Assembly: GCF_003049525.1 (NCBI RefSeq)
Contig: NZ_PYWL01000004.1
Coordinates: 124,001-188,000, forward strand
DNA length: 64,000 nucleotides
Direction: 5' to 3'
DNA from: Lysinibacillus fusiformis
GTDB lineage: Bacteria > Bacillota > Bacilli > Bacillales_A > Planococcaceae
In this document: positions 54,760-63,419 of the stretch, one piece after another
Layout of the letters: each line of letters opens with the position of its first letter
Position numbering within the stretch: position 1 is the stretch's first letter
Translations under genes and position numbers: made by a program
The notes under the pieces: generated by a model
The model's input: only the letters and a program-made list of their open reading frames with translations
Databases searched by the model: none
Told to the model about the DNA's origin: nothing

Positions 54760-55830
54760 TTAGTCTCTCTGATAGCCTCTTATATCTGTCGCATCTTGCA
54801 ACTGTTGTTTTTCTTGTTCAGTCGCCGTATGTAGGGCGAAGACATCTTTTATAGCTGTTTGTAGCTCATGCTGTGTTTCCTTGAATTTCGATACTTGCTG
54901 TTCAAATGATGGCCTTGCAAAACGATCCTGTGTCTGTGTTAATCGTTCCTCAAGCTGTGCATAGTGATGATCCATATGCATGGAAAGCATCATCGCCAAT
55001 TGATTTTTCCATAAAGGAATTAGTGTGACAATGGAAAATTCAATTTTTTCAGCTAATGTTTGGTTCGCTTGCTGTATCATACGAATTTGTGGTGCCGTTT
55101 GAAGGGCTACTTGTTGAGAAACCTGTAAATCATAAATGCGTTGATCCAACCTCTCAATTTGCGCAGCGAAATCATTTAGCTGTTGTATAGCAAGTGGCTG
55201 TTTATTTGCTTGGACACTTGTTATTTTTGTAGGAAGCTCAACTTCAATGGCTTGCTGTTTTTTCATTTGACCAGCTGCAATGGCAGTAGCTAGTTCCTCG
55301 AAAAATCCTCGATTATGTGTATAAAGCGCTTCTAAATTTTCTACATCTCGAATTAGTTGGAGCTGAGCACGTTCCAATTGGACCCCAATACGTTCCACCT
55401 GAATACTAATACGCTCAAATTCTGTTAGCGTTTGTTTCACAGTAGGCTCTGTTTTACTACCAAATATCTTATTGAAAAAGGTTTGCTTTTTCGGCTCTAA
55501 AGCTGTCGGGTCTACACGATCTAAAGTATGCATTAAGGAATCGAGCATTTGGCCGATTTTTGTCACGTCTTTTTGCTTTACCTGCGCTAACATCCGATCT
55601 GCAAACTGGGATAGGGAACGCTGTGAATCTTGCCCTAAGGACAGCAAAGATTCAAAATCAGTTAAATCAAGTTGGCTAGCATATAGTAAGGCTCGACTTT
55701 GCGCAAGAGGCGATAGCGTTTCGTACGTCGCCATCGCCTCAGTTTGTGGAGTTGTTTCTAAATAAGATTGTACTAATGGAGAAAGACCGGGAATGGTATT
55801 TAATTGGAAAGCATGTTCATTTGCCGTCAT
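54760..55830 (-). CDS. yaaN: TelA/YaaN-family toxic-anion-resistance protein
   Basis: 356 residues, mostly helical and Gln-rich, with long coiled-coil stretches (QLNDFAAQIERLDQRIYDLQ, RMIQQANQTLAEKIEFSIVT LIPLWKNQ). TelA family: named for tellurite resistance, but cellular role is unsettled; membrane stress is often suggested. ATG 55830 overlaps the xpaC stop (ATGA), reproducing the xpaC-yaaN pair of B. subtilis. Confidence 0.88.
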   Translation of the reverse strand: MTANEHAFQLNTIPGLSPLVQSYLETTPQTEAMATYETLSPLAQSRALLYASQLDLTDFESLLSLGQDSQRSLSQFADRMLAQVKQKDVTKIGQMLDSLMHTLDRVDPTALEPKKQTFFNKIFGSKTEPTVKQTLTEFERISIQVERIGVQLERAQLQLIRDVENLEALYTHNRGFFEELATAIAAGQMKKQQAIEVELPTKITSVQANKQPLAIQQLNDFAAQIERLDQRIYDLQVSQQVALQTAPQIRMIQQANQTLAEKIEFSIVTLIPLWKNQLAMMLSMHMDHHYAQLEERLTQTQDRFARPSFEQQVSKFKETQHELQTAIKDVFALHTATEQEKQQLQDATDIRGYQRD

Positions 55831-56477
55831 TTATCATCGCCTCGCCAGTCCAATTGTTCTCTACGTCTAAGATTAGAACGATTTGCGAATTCAATCTCCA
55901 TTTGTAGGTGGTCAATATCATTAGCTAGCGCATCCTTTAAATCAATTTGAATCGTATCATTTAAATCGGTAAGTGTTTCACGCGTTTTTGATAACGTCAA
56001 TTGAATTTCTTTATCCTTCACGGGCTGCCTAGAAAGCATTGTATACTTATCCGTTAATTCCACTGCTGAAGGTAAATGCGCATAGAAAAAGGGTTCAACA
56101 TTATAAAACTTACGTGGATCCGTCTTTACAACTTTGACGATATTTTTTGAAATGCGCGTCATCTCAAGTAGTTGTTTAAAAGCCGATACAGAACGTACAC
56201 GTAAATAGTTTTGACTTAATGTTTGAATTTGCTTATTAGCGGTTGATAATTGTGTTTCAATGTGTTTGAATTCTTCTTTTGTGATACCTGCTATTTGCAT
56301 GACTTTCTTTTTTTGTCTATGTTTCAGCAACGCTGTACTCGTCGCATATGAACCAGCAAACAGTAAACCACCAAGGAAGAATCCAGGATTTGCTGCAATT
56401 GCTGCGATAGAAACAGTTGTTAGCGAAATAACGAAGCTAGCAGTATGTCTAGAAAAAAACTGTCCAACACTAAGCAT
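55827..56477 (-). CDS. xpaC: XpaC-family protein
   Basis: 216 residues from ATG 56477, with AAGGAGG upstream; the frame to 56534 is not supported. Two N-terminal membrane segments (HTASFVISLTTVSIAAIAAN, GFFLGGLLFAGSYATSTALL), then a basic and helical domain (KHRQKKKVMQIAGITKEEFK). XpaC was named for 5-bromo-4-chloroindolyl-phosphate hydrolysis, but its true role is unknown. Translationally coupled to the TelA-type gene. Confidence 0.87.
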   Translation of the reverse strand: MLSVGQFFSRHTASFVISLTTVSIAAIAANPGFFLGGLLFAGSYATSTALLKHRQKKKVMQIAGITKEEFKHIETQLSTANKQIQTLSQNYLRVRSVSAFKQLLEMTRISKNIVKVVKTDPRKFYNVEPFFYAHLPSAVELTDKYTMLSRQPVKDKEIQLTLSKTRETLTDLNDTIQIDLKDALANDIDHLQMEIEFANRSNLRRREQLDWRGDDK

Positions 56478-56897
56478 TGTTTCTTCCTCCTTGCATTTCA
56501 ATATGTCTATCTTCTTATACGAAATAATCGACATAAAGTTTCAATGAAAAATGAAACCTTACATAAATTTTACTGCGAAACGCAAATTTTCTCAATGATA
56601 TTACCTAGAATACCTAGCAATAAGTCGTTCATTATTTATGTCCACTTATTTTTAAGAGATTTGTGAACATTATAGCGTATAGATTCAAATTACTCATGCT
56701 TAGGTTTATGTGCTGTTTGATTTGAAAATAAACGTGGATGGCTTGTTTTTTGAAAAAACTTTATGTACGGATGTACGGATATTTTTTTTTCTGTGCTGAT
56801 TGCGAAAAAAATGTTTAATAATACAAAATAAGATAATTACTGTATAATAAAGTCAGCTTATTAGAAATTAGTAACTTGTAAAAAAGAAAGTGGTGGA
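56478..56897. other. Gap between xpaC and a small membrane gene
   Basis: No gene seen. TGTACGGA occurs twice in tandem near 56763-56780, and TATAAT near 56843 could serve the small membrane gene at 56898. AT-rich. Confidence 0.3.
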
Positions 56898-57089
56898 ATG
56901 ATGAAGAATAATAAAGGAATAATTATTGCTAGCATCATACTTTTATACTGTGTGCTTGACGTTATCTATACATGTGTATTATATGGAAAAATCAATTGGT
57001 CTATATTATTTTTAGCAACATGTATGATTGGTTTAATAGAAGTCGCAATAGCCAATAATAAATTACTTAAACAGAACATAAATCATTAA
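56898..57089 (+). CDS. Small two-helix membrane protein
   Basis: 63 residues (ATG 56898 or 56901). Ribosome site is weak (GTGGTGGA). Two hydrophobic helices (IIIASIILLYCVLDVIYTCV and SILFLATCMIGLIEVAIAN) and a short polar tail. No family recognised. A loose AGTAAGG/CCTTACT hairpin lies downstream. Confidence 0.5.
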   Translation: MMKNNKGIIIASIILLYCVLDVIYTCVLYGKINWSILFLATCMIGLIEVAIANNKLLKQNINH

Positions 57090-57151
57090 CCAGTAAGGCA
57101 TCTTGTAGTGTCTTACTATGGCCTTACTACTTTGTAAAAAGAAGAGCCAGA

Positions 57152-57433
57152 CTAAACAATGTCTGACTCCATTCGTACATATCCTTTTAAATCATCATAC
57201 AGCTCTAAAGAAAATGAGTTGGAATCGGCTTGGGGACTTACACCTTTTTGGACAAAAAGAAGGAATTCATTCAGCGCTTTTTCAGCTCCTTCGACTTCAA
57301 CCTCAATTTGCTCAGCAGCATTCAATCTGCAATACCCTTTTAGCCCTAATTCAATGGCCTTTTGTTTAATAAAGAATCGGTAGCCTGTCCCGTAGACGTC
57401 ACCAAAAAATTTAATACTTGCTCGTTTGTTCAA
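57152..57433 (-). CDS. Acylphosphatase-like protein
   Basis: 93 residues from TTG 57433 (AGGAGG seven bases upstream). Acylphosphatase fold: KFFGDVYGTGYRFFIKQKAI carries the phosphate-loop Arg where the family reads GxVQGVGFR, then LGLKGYCRLNAAEQIEVEVE. The catalytic Asn is expected in a GWVRN motif; here an Asn is displaced within YCRLNA, so activity is uncertain. The tail (SFSLELYDDLKGYVRMESD) is not typical. It lies just downstream of the chemoreceptor gene on the same strand side. Confidence 0.65.
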   Translation of the reverse strand: MNKRASIKFFGDVYGTGYRFFIKQKAIELGLKGYCRLNAAEQIEVEVEGAEKALNEFLLFVQKGVSPQADSNSFSLELYDDLKGYVRMESDIV

Positions 57434-57477
57434 GGAAATACCTCCTACCATTAGAGAGAGGGGACGAGCCGCTCTCT

Positions 57478-59205
57478 TTATTGCATAACTCTTTCTTTTT
57501 CTAAATAGGCGATTAAGTTATTAATATTATAAAGAACTTGAGTAGACGCTTCATCTACTTCTTTTAGATGGCTATCTGCTTGTGCGATATTGCCAGCTTT
57601 AAAGGCAGCCGCCGCGCGCTTCGCGGATTCGTGAACAAGTAAATGATAATTGTCTAAATCATGATAATCCTGTAAATGGCCGAAGCGTTCCACCGTGCGA
57701 GAAGCTGTGTACCATTTGCCAAGTCGACATTCTCTATGGGAAGAGACATCGTTTGGCTCAACATGTTCTAGGCCAAGGAACATATTATAAATGCGCCACT
57801 TCCATAAAATATGATCAGCTTTAGATAGCTGTAATAGGGCAATGGATGAAAGCTGGACATTATTATTGGCAATAATATCATTTCGGAAACGATTGATTTC
57901 TTTCCCTAAAAGGTGAATATCACTTGATGTATTATGACTATAGTCTCGAATATCTTCCTGCAAGTTGGAAATTTCAATCATTCTAGAGGAGACTTCATCG
58001 ATAGCCGCTGCCTGTTGCTGGGAAATCGCTGCCGTATTGGTCACATCCAAGTTAATACCTTCAATCGCATGAACAATAGCATTCAATAATGGTAACGATT
58101 CTTTCGCCTCAACGGTTGCTTCTTTTATGATGGCTGTTGTTTCTGTTATCGAGTCGGAAACGTCATTGGAATAGCTCTTTAAATGGTGAACATTTGTAGA
58201 GACTTCGCTTAAAGCTGAGACCGTGCTTTCCGCAAGTTTTCGTACTTCCTGTGCTACGACCGCAAAGCCTTTACCATGTTCACCCGCGCGTGCAGCTTCA
58301 ATGGAGGCATTTAGTGCTAGTAAATTAGTTTGGTCCGCAATTTGGTTGATCAATGTCACAACTTGTTCAATATCATTTACCCGTTTTTGCAGTTCTGTAA
58401 AAGATTCTACAATCGAAGTAAACGTTTCTTCCGTTTTGAAAATTTCTGATAATGCATGCTCAATTGCATTTTTACCCTGTGTCGCATGGTCAACAGATTC
58501 AGTTGTTTTTTCTGATATATGAGAGGACATACGGGCTACTTCATTTATAGAAGCGGCTATTTCTTCAGTCGCAGCTGTAGAGGACTGGATTTCCTCATTT
58601 TGCTTGTCTAAACTAAATACTAAATCTTTCATATACATGATTTTGGCATTGACATCCATCAAGGATGATACTTCACCAACAACATTCTCAATGATGCGCT
58701 CCGTCAAAACTTCTACCAATAGCTCCTGATCGACATTGACAGCAGACTGGAATGATTTCATAAATTGGAAGGCTTTATTAGGCTTCATCCCAAAGTTATG
58801 TAAAATATAAGTAGTAATATAGAAGGCAAATTGATTGAAAACGACAATTAATTTACCAGGCTCATATTGATGCTTGCGAAATAAATTGAAAAATTTGACG
58901 GTTTCATCCACATACTCGTCATCACGTGTTGCTAGGAAAAATTGAGTTAAATATTGATTAATATTTTCTTCACTAATGGTTAATTGAGAGGTAGGGGATA
59001 TCTCACTTAAATAATGGTGAAAAATGGAATTCATAGAAGGGGTAATATCTTTTAGCTTTTCATAGAGCGTCTTTAAATGCTCTTCATCTTGCGAATTGAA
59101 ATGGTTAAATGCCAATGTTTGATGGAATCGGCCTGTTGCACGTAAATCAGTCCCACGCTTTAGTAGTTCTTCTAGCTCAGCTTTAGGTCGAATGCTTGAA
59201 AACAT
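57478..59205 (-). CDS. Globin-coupled methyl-accepting chemoreceptor with CZB domain
   Basis: 575 residues after TTGGAGG, with no membrane segments. The N-terminal ~190 residues look like a HemAT-type protoglobin ([40 protein letters not shown], with a possible heme His). MCP signalling domain follows with the conserved hairpin [20 protein letters not shown] and EVRKLAEST. The C-terminus has a CZB-type zinc-binding motif: [27 protein letters not shown] and VHESAKRA. Likely a soluble gas or redox sensor feeding CheA. Confidence 0.85.
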   Translation of the reverse strand: MFSSIRPKAELEELLKRGTDLRATGRFHQTLAFNHFNSQDEEHLKTLYEKLKDITPSMNSIFHHYLSEISPTSQLTISEENINQYLTQFFLATRDDEYVDETVKFFNLFRKHQYEPGKLIVVFNQFAFYITTYILHNFGMKPNKAFQFMKSFQSAVNVDQELLVEVLTERIIENVVGEVSSLMDVNAKIMYMKDLVFSLDKQNEEIQSSTAATEEIAASINEVARMSSHISEKTTESVDHATQGKNAIEHALSEIFKTEETFTSIVESFTELQKRVNDIEQVVTLINQIADQTNLLALNASIEAARAGEHGKGFAVVAQEVRKLAESTVSALSEVSTNVHHLKSYSNDVSDSITETTAIIKEATVEAKESLPLLNAIVHAIEGINLDVTNTAAISQQQAAAIDEVSSRMIEISNLQEDIRDYSHNTSSDIHLLGKEINRFRNDIIANNNVQLSSIALLQLSKADHILWKWRIYNMFLGLEHVEPNDVSSHRECRLGKWYTASRTVERFGHLQDYHDLDNYHLLVHESAKRAAAAFKAGNIAQADSHLKEVDEASTQVLYNINNLIAYLEKERVMQ

Positions 59206-59328
59206 ATAAAAACCTCCAAAAATTATGTATAATAAGGTAATAATAGCATAATTCAGGTTGTTTTAATAGACATTTCAGGTGTGTTTGCTAAAATGAAAAT
59301 ATCTTATGACAGCAAGGAATGGGCAAAT

Positions 59329-59613
59329 ATGTATACAATTATTTACATGAAAGCGGACTATGAGCCTTGGTGGAAATTTGAGGGCTGGGAAGCTTTTATT
59401 CAAACACACGATACATTTGAAGCAAAGGAGCAGTTTGAGCTGGCTTTACAGCATAAACTAGCACTCTTTCGCTCAACATATGATAATGAAGCAGTAAAAG
59501 AAGGGCAATATTGGGCCTTTTGGTCAGAGGATGAAAGTTTCTTCTGTGAGGCATGTGATGATGACGCACAAGTATATCATGGAATTATTGCATGTAAAAT
59601 GGAAGAAAAGTAA
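59329..59613 (+). CDS. DUF1033-family protein
   Basis: 94 residues from ATG 59329, with AAGGAA upstream. The start MYTIIYMKADYEPWWKFEGW is the DUF1033 hallmark; the rest is acidic and aromatic (GQYWAFWSEDESFFCEACDD). Slightly shorter than the usual ~120. Soluble, function unknown. Confidence 0.8.
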   Translation: MYTIIYMKADYEPWWKFEGWEAFIQTHDTFEAKEQFELALQHKLALFRSTYDNEAVKEGQYWAFWSEDESFFCEACDDDAQVYHGIIACKMEEK

Positions 59614-59716
59614 AATATTTTTGAAATAAAGTAAAAAAACAATTTTCTTTATTTGACAAAATTATGAATGCTGGTTATACTTAGGTTAACAATTTAATTG
59701 CTTCACCGGAAACATG

Positions 59717-59780
59717 AATTCACATATTACAAAAAGTGATCGCGTTAGTACGGTACTCTTTGTAATATGTGAATTTTTTT
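59717..59780 (+). terminator. Large 17-bp hairpin with T run before the cold-shock gene
   Basis: AATTCACATATTACAAA (59717-59733) pairs perfectly with TTTGTAATATGTGAATT (59759-59775), followed by T residues. It may end the DUF1033 transcript or be part of the csp leader. Confidence 0.65.
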
Positions 59781-59835
59781 CAATCGCTGAAGAAATTACA
59801 TATTGTTCACTTTTATTTTTTGGAGGTTTTCTTAA

Positions 59836-60036
59836 ATGAAACAAGGTACAGTAAAATGGTTTAACTCAGAAAAAGGTTTTGGATTCATCGAAGTTGAAGG
59901 TGAAAACGACGTATTCGTACACTTCTCAGCTATCCAAGGCGAAGGTTTCAAAACACTTGACGAAGGTCAAAAAGTGGAATTCGAAGTTGTAGATGGCAAC
60001 CGCGGACCACAAGCTGCTAACGTAACTAAACTTTAA
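59836..60036 (+). CDS. Cold-shock protein (CspB-type RNA chaperone)
   Basis: 66 residues after TTGGAGG, full family length. Cold-shock domain with RNP1 KGFGFIEVE and RNP2 [25 protein letters not shown] at the N-terminus. Binds single-stranded RNA/DNA and melts structure. Codon use is strongly biased as in highly expressed genes. Leader of about 50 bases follows the large hairpin at 59717-59775. Confidence 0.95.
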   Translation: MKQGTVKWFNSEKGFGFIEVEGENDVFVHFSAIQGEGFKTLDEGQKVEFEVVDGNRGPQAANVTKL

Positions 60037-60069
60037 TTCTCAGAAATTAAAATTACTTTCGTTAAACCC

Positions 60070-60101
60070 AGGCATCCTATGCAAATAGGATGTCTTTTTT
60101 T
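60070..60101 (+). terminator. Terminator of the cold-shock gene
   Basis: AGGCATCCTAT pairs with ATAGGATGTCT around GCAA, followed by a T run. Confidence 0.88.
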
Positions 60102-60194
60102 ATATCATCGCAATGTTCAATGATTATAAATCTTAAAATTGGATAAATATAAAGTAGTGCTGTTGGCAAAGTTAATAGCGCGGTGGAAGTGCTG

Positions 60195-60549
60195 GATAGA
60201 AGCGCAAGAGCGATGGATAACTAGCAAAGAGACAGATAGTGCGGCGAGAGAGACGGATAGCTCGCAAAAGTGGTAGATATCGAGCAAAGAGACGGATAGT
60301 GCGGCAAGAGTGACGGATAGCGCAGTGAAAGAGACGGATAGAAGCGCAAGAGTGACGGATAGCGCAGTGAAAGAGACGGATAGTGCGGCAAGAGTGACGG
60401 ATAGTGCAGTGAAAGAGACGGATAGAAGCGCAAGAGTGACGGATAGTGCAGTGAAAGAGACGGATAGAACTAGCAAAGTGATGGATAGCGCGGCGAGAGA
60501 GACGGATAGAACCAGCAAAGAGCCGGATAGCCCGCAAAGTGCTGAATAG
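60195..60549. repeat. 21-bp tandem array with 84-bp higher-order period
   Basis: GATAG marks each unit. Eleven consecutive units are exactly 21 bases (60295-60525), flanked on the left by five units of 19-21 bases from 60195 and on the right by degenerate ones. Consensus GATAGYGCAGTGAAAGAGAC plus G. Within the perfect part, four unit types repeat in the order A-B-C-B twice (60295-60378 and 60379-60462), so an 84-base block was itself duplicated. Because 21 is a multiple of 3, both strands stay open and give false heptad proteins. Not a CRISPR: no spacers. Confidence 0.9.
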
Positions 60550-60683
60550 CGCACTAAGATTCGTATAGGATTTGAAGAGTGGCGAATAGACCGCAAAATG
60601 TGCTAAAAAGCACCTCAAAAGGTAACTAATTAGCGCCACAAAATAGCACACAAAGGTACTTACTATTGGAGGTTGATTTATTT

Positions 60684-61169
60684 ATGGAAGATTTAATGAA
60701 ATTACCGAATGATCAGGAACAGCGGGATTTTTATCAGAAGTTACGTACAAAATTAGTTGGTTTTCTTGGGTCGAAGAAGGGCAAGAATAGTAAATTTACA
60801 CCGTATTTAATGTTTGTGCCTGATTTATTTCATCTATTGGTTAAAACCTTAACAGATGCAGGGGTGGATAAGAAAAGTCGGGCGTTGATCGGTGCGTCGA
60901 TTGCGTATTTTGTGTTTCCGTTGGATCTGATGCCTGAGGGAATATTAGGGTTTGGTGGTTATTTGGATGATATCGTGTTGGCGACGTTTGTGGTGAATAC
61001 GATTATTAATAAATTAGGGCCGGAAGTGTTGGAAAAGCATTGGACAGGGGATGATAATCTTTTGCATGCTCTCCAAAAAGTTGCTGAGGTTAGTGATGAG
61101 GTCGTTAGTAAAATACCTGTGAAATCGGCCATTGCTCAGTTTGTGAAACAGGAAAGTAAAGATAAATAA
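60684..61169 (+). CDS. YkvA-like DUF1232 protein
   Basis: 161 residues from ATG 60684; GGAGG is 11 bases upstream, and the TTG at 60666 belongs to that site. DUF1232 core: ALIGASIAYFVFPLDLMPEG, then FGGYLDDIVLATFVVNTII, two short membrane-seeking helices around DLMPE and YLDD. Function is unknown. It is preceded by the 21-bp repeat array, which probably contains its promoter. Confidence 0.8.
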   Translation: MEDLMKLPNDQEQRDFYQKLRTKLVGFLGSKKGKNSKFTPYLMFVPDLFHLLVKTLTDAGVDKKSRALIGASIAYFVFPLDLMPEGILGFGGYLDDIVLATFVVNTIINKLGPEVLEKHWTGDDNLLHALQKVAEVSDEVVSKIPVKSAIAQFVKQESKDK

Positions 61170-61206
61170 TATTATTATGTAAACCCGGAATAACTTCAAC
61201 ACCAAC

Positions 61207-61240
61207 AAAAATGAACCTGCACTTTACAGGTTCATTTTTT
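61207..61240. terminator. Bidirectional terminator
   Basis: AAATGAACCTG pairs with CAGGTTCATTT around seven bases, between the YkvA-like gene and the protease gene. Confidence 0.85.
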
Positions 61241-62030
61241 GTTGGATTGTTCTAAAATATGGTGGAGTTGTTGGACTGGGACAAATAGGCCTACTCGTCC
61301 TATAGGTTCATATTTCATCGTGGCAAAGATAATCCCGATGACTTCACCCTGTTGATCAATGACGGGACTGCCACTATTGCCACGGTAAACCGGGGCTTTC
61401 AGCATTATTACTGGTACTTGCCAATCGTCTAATTGAATGGATTCCAGCAAAGGAAAGGGGGTTACCGATAAAATAGATATGCTCATTTTCAGGGAAGGTT
61501 GGATCAGCTGCTAGTGGAAGAAAGGGAAGCTGATCTGCTTGAACTTGCAATAAGGCTAAATCAATATCCGGATAGCTCTCAATTAGTGTTGCTTCCATTA
61601 CTCCCTCATCAGGAAATACAACGGATAATGTCGGTGCTTGCTCTACTACATGGGCATTGGTGACAATGAGACCGTCTGGTGAGATGGCGAAACCCGTGCC
61701 TTTGCTGGAACCTGTCGAAATTTCCACGATAGCTTTTTTATAAGTTTGTATATCCTCTTGTGCTGATAGCTTGGTTGATACTTTGATAAATTCGATAGCC
61801 GGAATAGAATAAATTTGAAAAATAAGCGCGAATGTATTGAAAAACAGTACGAATGCCATACTCCATACAATCCAGCGTACGAATGGCTTGGGCTTTTTTG
61901 TTTTTTTGCCATAAAGACGTTCTTCTTGCTCTTGAGCTAATGCTTTTTGTTGCTCTGTTAACACAAGCTCGATAAATTCTTCTTCTGTTAATTCTTCCTG
62001 CTCGTTAGCAGACTTATGTAGGTCACTCAT
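61232..62030 (-). pseudogene. HtrA-like membrane-anchored trypsin-type protease, broken by a +1 frameshift
   Basis: From ATG 62030 (AGGAGG nine bases upstream): a charged cytoplasmic head, one membrane helix (WIVWSMAFVLFFNTFALIFQ), then the protease domain with His in VTNAHVVEQ and Asp in PDIDLALLQV. At a run of five C (61457-61461) the frame is lost. The rest, with the catalytic Ser in YRGNSGSPVIDQQGEVIG, is in another frame and stops at 61232. Removing one C restores a continuous chain (FIGNPFPLLESIQLDDW). Either a real lesion, homopolymer slippage, or a sequence error. Confidence 0.8.
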
Positions 62031-62056
62031 AGGATGATGCCTCCTTTTGCTACATA

Positions 62057-62081
62057 ATAGGCGCCCAAGCAGGACGCCTAT
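62057..62081 (-). terminator. Hairpin between the lipoprotein and protease genes
   Basis: ATAGGCG pairs with CGCCTAT around 11 bases, without a T run; read-through into the protease gene is likely. Confidence 0.4.
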
Positions 62082-62091
62082 CATCATCATA

Positions 62092-62700
62092 CTATTCTAT
62101 TTTTTGTAAGGTGGAAGTCACGACAAATGGCTGCTCTTGATCAGACTCCATCGTATCTTCGATTTTGATGAGGCCAACCCCTTGTGCAAAATACTTGGTC
62201 GTTATGAATTGATCTTCAGTGCGTGTAAGTTGGATGACATTTGTATAGACTTTTGTTCCTGTATCGACTTGAGCAGTTGTTGATTGAATGGTCCAGCCTT
62301 GAAAGCTTGTTCCTACTTGTATCGGTTGCTGTAGTATCGTTTCTAGCACAGGGTAAGCTACAACCTCAGTTGTACTAGGCAATCTTGGGTTACTGTCTAC
62401 AGGTTCACGATAGACTAGCTCAATCTTTGAATCTGTCATGCGATAAATTTTTAATAGAGTCACACCACCATTATCTTCCACTTGAGCAATATGTTGCGTA
62501 TCGATATAGGTAGTTTGTAGAGTAAAGCTGGCAAATTCATTTCCCTCTCCTTGAAAATATGCGACAGAGCCATCAGGTGGGAAATAGGTGAGTAGTGACA
62601 CTTGATCTTGAACAGCTGGGTGCACAGGTTCTTTTTTCATTTCTTCATGGCACCCTGCCAATAACAATGCAAGAGCAAGTACGAAAATAGAATGTTTCAT
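62092..62700 (-). CDS. Lipoprotein of unknown function
   Basis: 202 residues from ATG 62700 (AAGGAG upstream). Lipobox LLLAGCHEE. The mature part is beta-rich (LLTYFPPDGSVAYFQGEGNE, FASFTLQTTYIDTQHIAQVE; KYFAQGVGLIKIEDTMESDQ), as in Bacillus lipoproteins of unknown role. It lies upstream of the HtrA-like protease gene on the same strand and may be co-transcribed. Confidence 0.72.
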   Translation of the reverse strand: MKHSIFVLALALLLAGCHEEMKKEPVHPAVQDQVSLLTYFPPDGSVAYFQGEGNEFASFTLQTTYIDTQHIAQVEDNGGVTLLKIYRMTDSKIELVYREPVDSNPRLPSTTEVVAYPVLETILQQPIQVGTSFQGWTIQSTTAQVDTGTKVYTNVIQLTRTEDQFITTKYFAQGVGLIKIEDTMESDQEQPFVVTSTLQKIE

Positions 62701-62869
62701 TGGCACACTCCTTCGCTACTTTATATTAATTATACGTGAATGTAGCGCATTATACGAATCATAGCTAGTATACCAGTAATGATATTATGTAAACTAAAAA
62801 CTAGAAACTTGTAACTATGAAAAAAATTAACTAAGATAGAATTGTAGTTAAAAAATGGGGGGCATGGTT

Positions 62870-63340
62870 ATGTATAGACAAGCGGATGATTTTTTACAGG
62901 AATGGACGATGGCTGCAGAGGGAACACTGAAAGTATTACAGGCAGTAACTGACGATAAGTTGGATCAAAGTATCGTAGAGGGACATAGTACACTTGGCTG
63001 GCTTGGTTGGCATTTAGTTGGAGCGGCTGGATATTTTAGTTATTTAGCAGGCTTAAAGGTTCCGATGATTCGTCAAGAAGACCCTGTACCAACGACAGCT
63101 GTAGAAATTGTACAAGCATATGAGAAAGTTGTAAATGGTATAAAAGAGGAAGCAGCAAAGCTTTCAAATGAAGATTTACTAGAAGTGGTAAATGGCTTTA
63201 CAGGGCCAATACCAAAGGGCGCTTTATTACGTGCATTAATTGATCATCAAACGCATCATCGCGGTCAAATGACAGTTCTACTTCGTCAAGCTGGTTTACC
63301 AGTACCGGGTGTTATGGGACCAACACAAGAAATGAAATAG
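62870..63340 (+). CDS. DinB-superfamily protein
   Basis: 156 residues from ATG 62870, with GGGGGG seven bases upstream. DinB_2 metal site: WLGWHLVGAAGYFSYLAGL and C-terminal ALIDHQTHHRGQMTVLLRQA. The HQxHHRGQ ending is classic. Enzyme role unknown; a bacillithiol-dependent transferase is a family possibility. Upstream of a TetR regulator that may control a different, downstream gene. Confidence 0.85.
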   Translation: MYRQADDFLQEWTMAAEGTLKVLQAVTDDKLDQSIVEGHSTLGWLGWHLVGAAGYFSYLAGLKVPMIRQEDPVPTTAVEIVQAYEKVVNGIKEEAAKLSNEDLLEVVNGFTGPIPKGALLRALIDHQTHHRGQMTVLLRQAGLPVPGVMGPTQEMK

Positions 63341-63384
63341 ACTATAATTTCAGCAGATAAATAACCTATCTGCTGTATTTTTAT

Positions 63385-63413
63385 TTGACACTTACCTACT
63401 AGTAAGTTAGTAT
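63385..63413 (+). promoter_or_regulatory. Promoter with embedded palindromic operator, TetR gene
   Basis: TTGACA (63385-63390), a 17-base spacer, and TAGTAT (63408-63413). ACTTAC-N6-GTAAGT (63390-63407) fills the spacer. ATG 63420 is six bases past the -10, so the mRNA is probably leaderless and self-repressed. Confidence 0.72.
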
Positions 63414-63419
63414 ATAGCC

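Noticed and set aside
60195-60549. CRISPR array
   Set aside because: Units are contiguous with no unique spacers, and no cas gene is present.
60117-60651. Reverse LSVSFTALSVTL-type and forward TDSAVKETDRSARV-type proteins
   Set aside because: Frames arise because the 21-bp unit is a multiple of three. No start signals; the sequence outside the array does not continue them sensibly.
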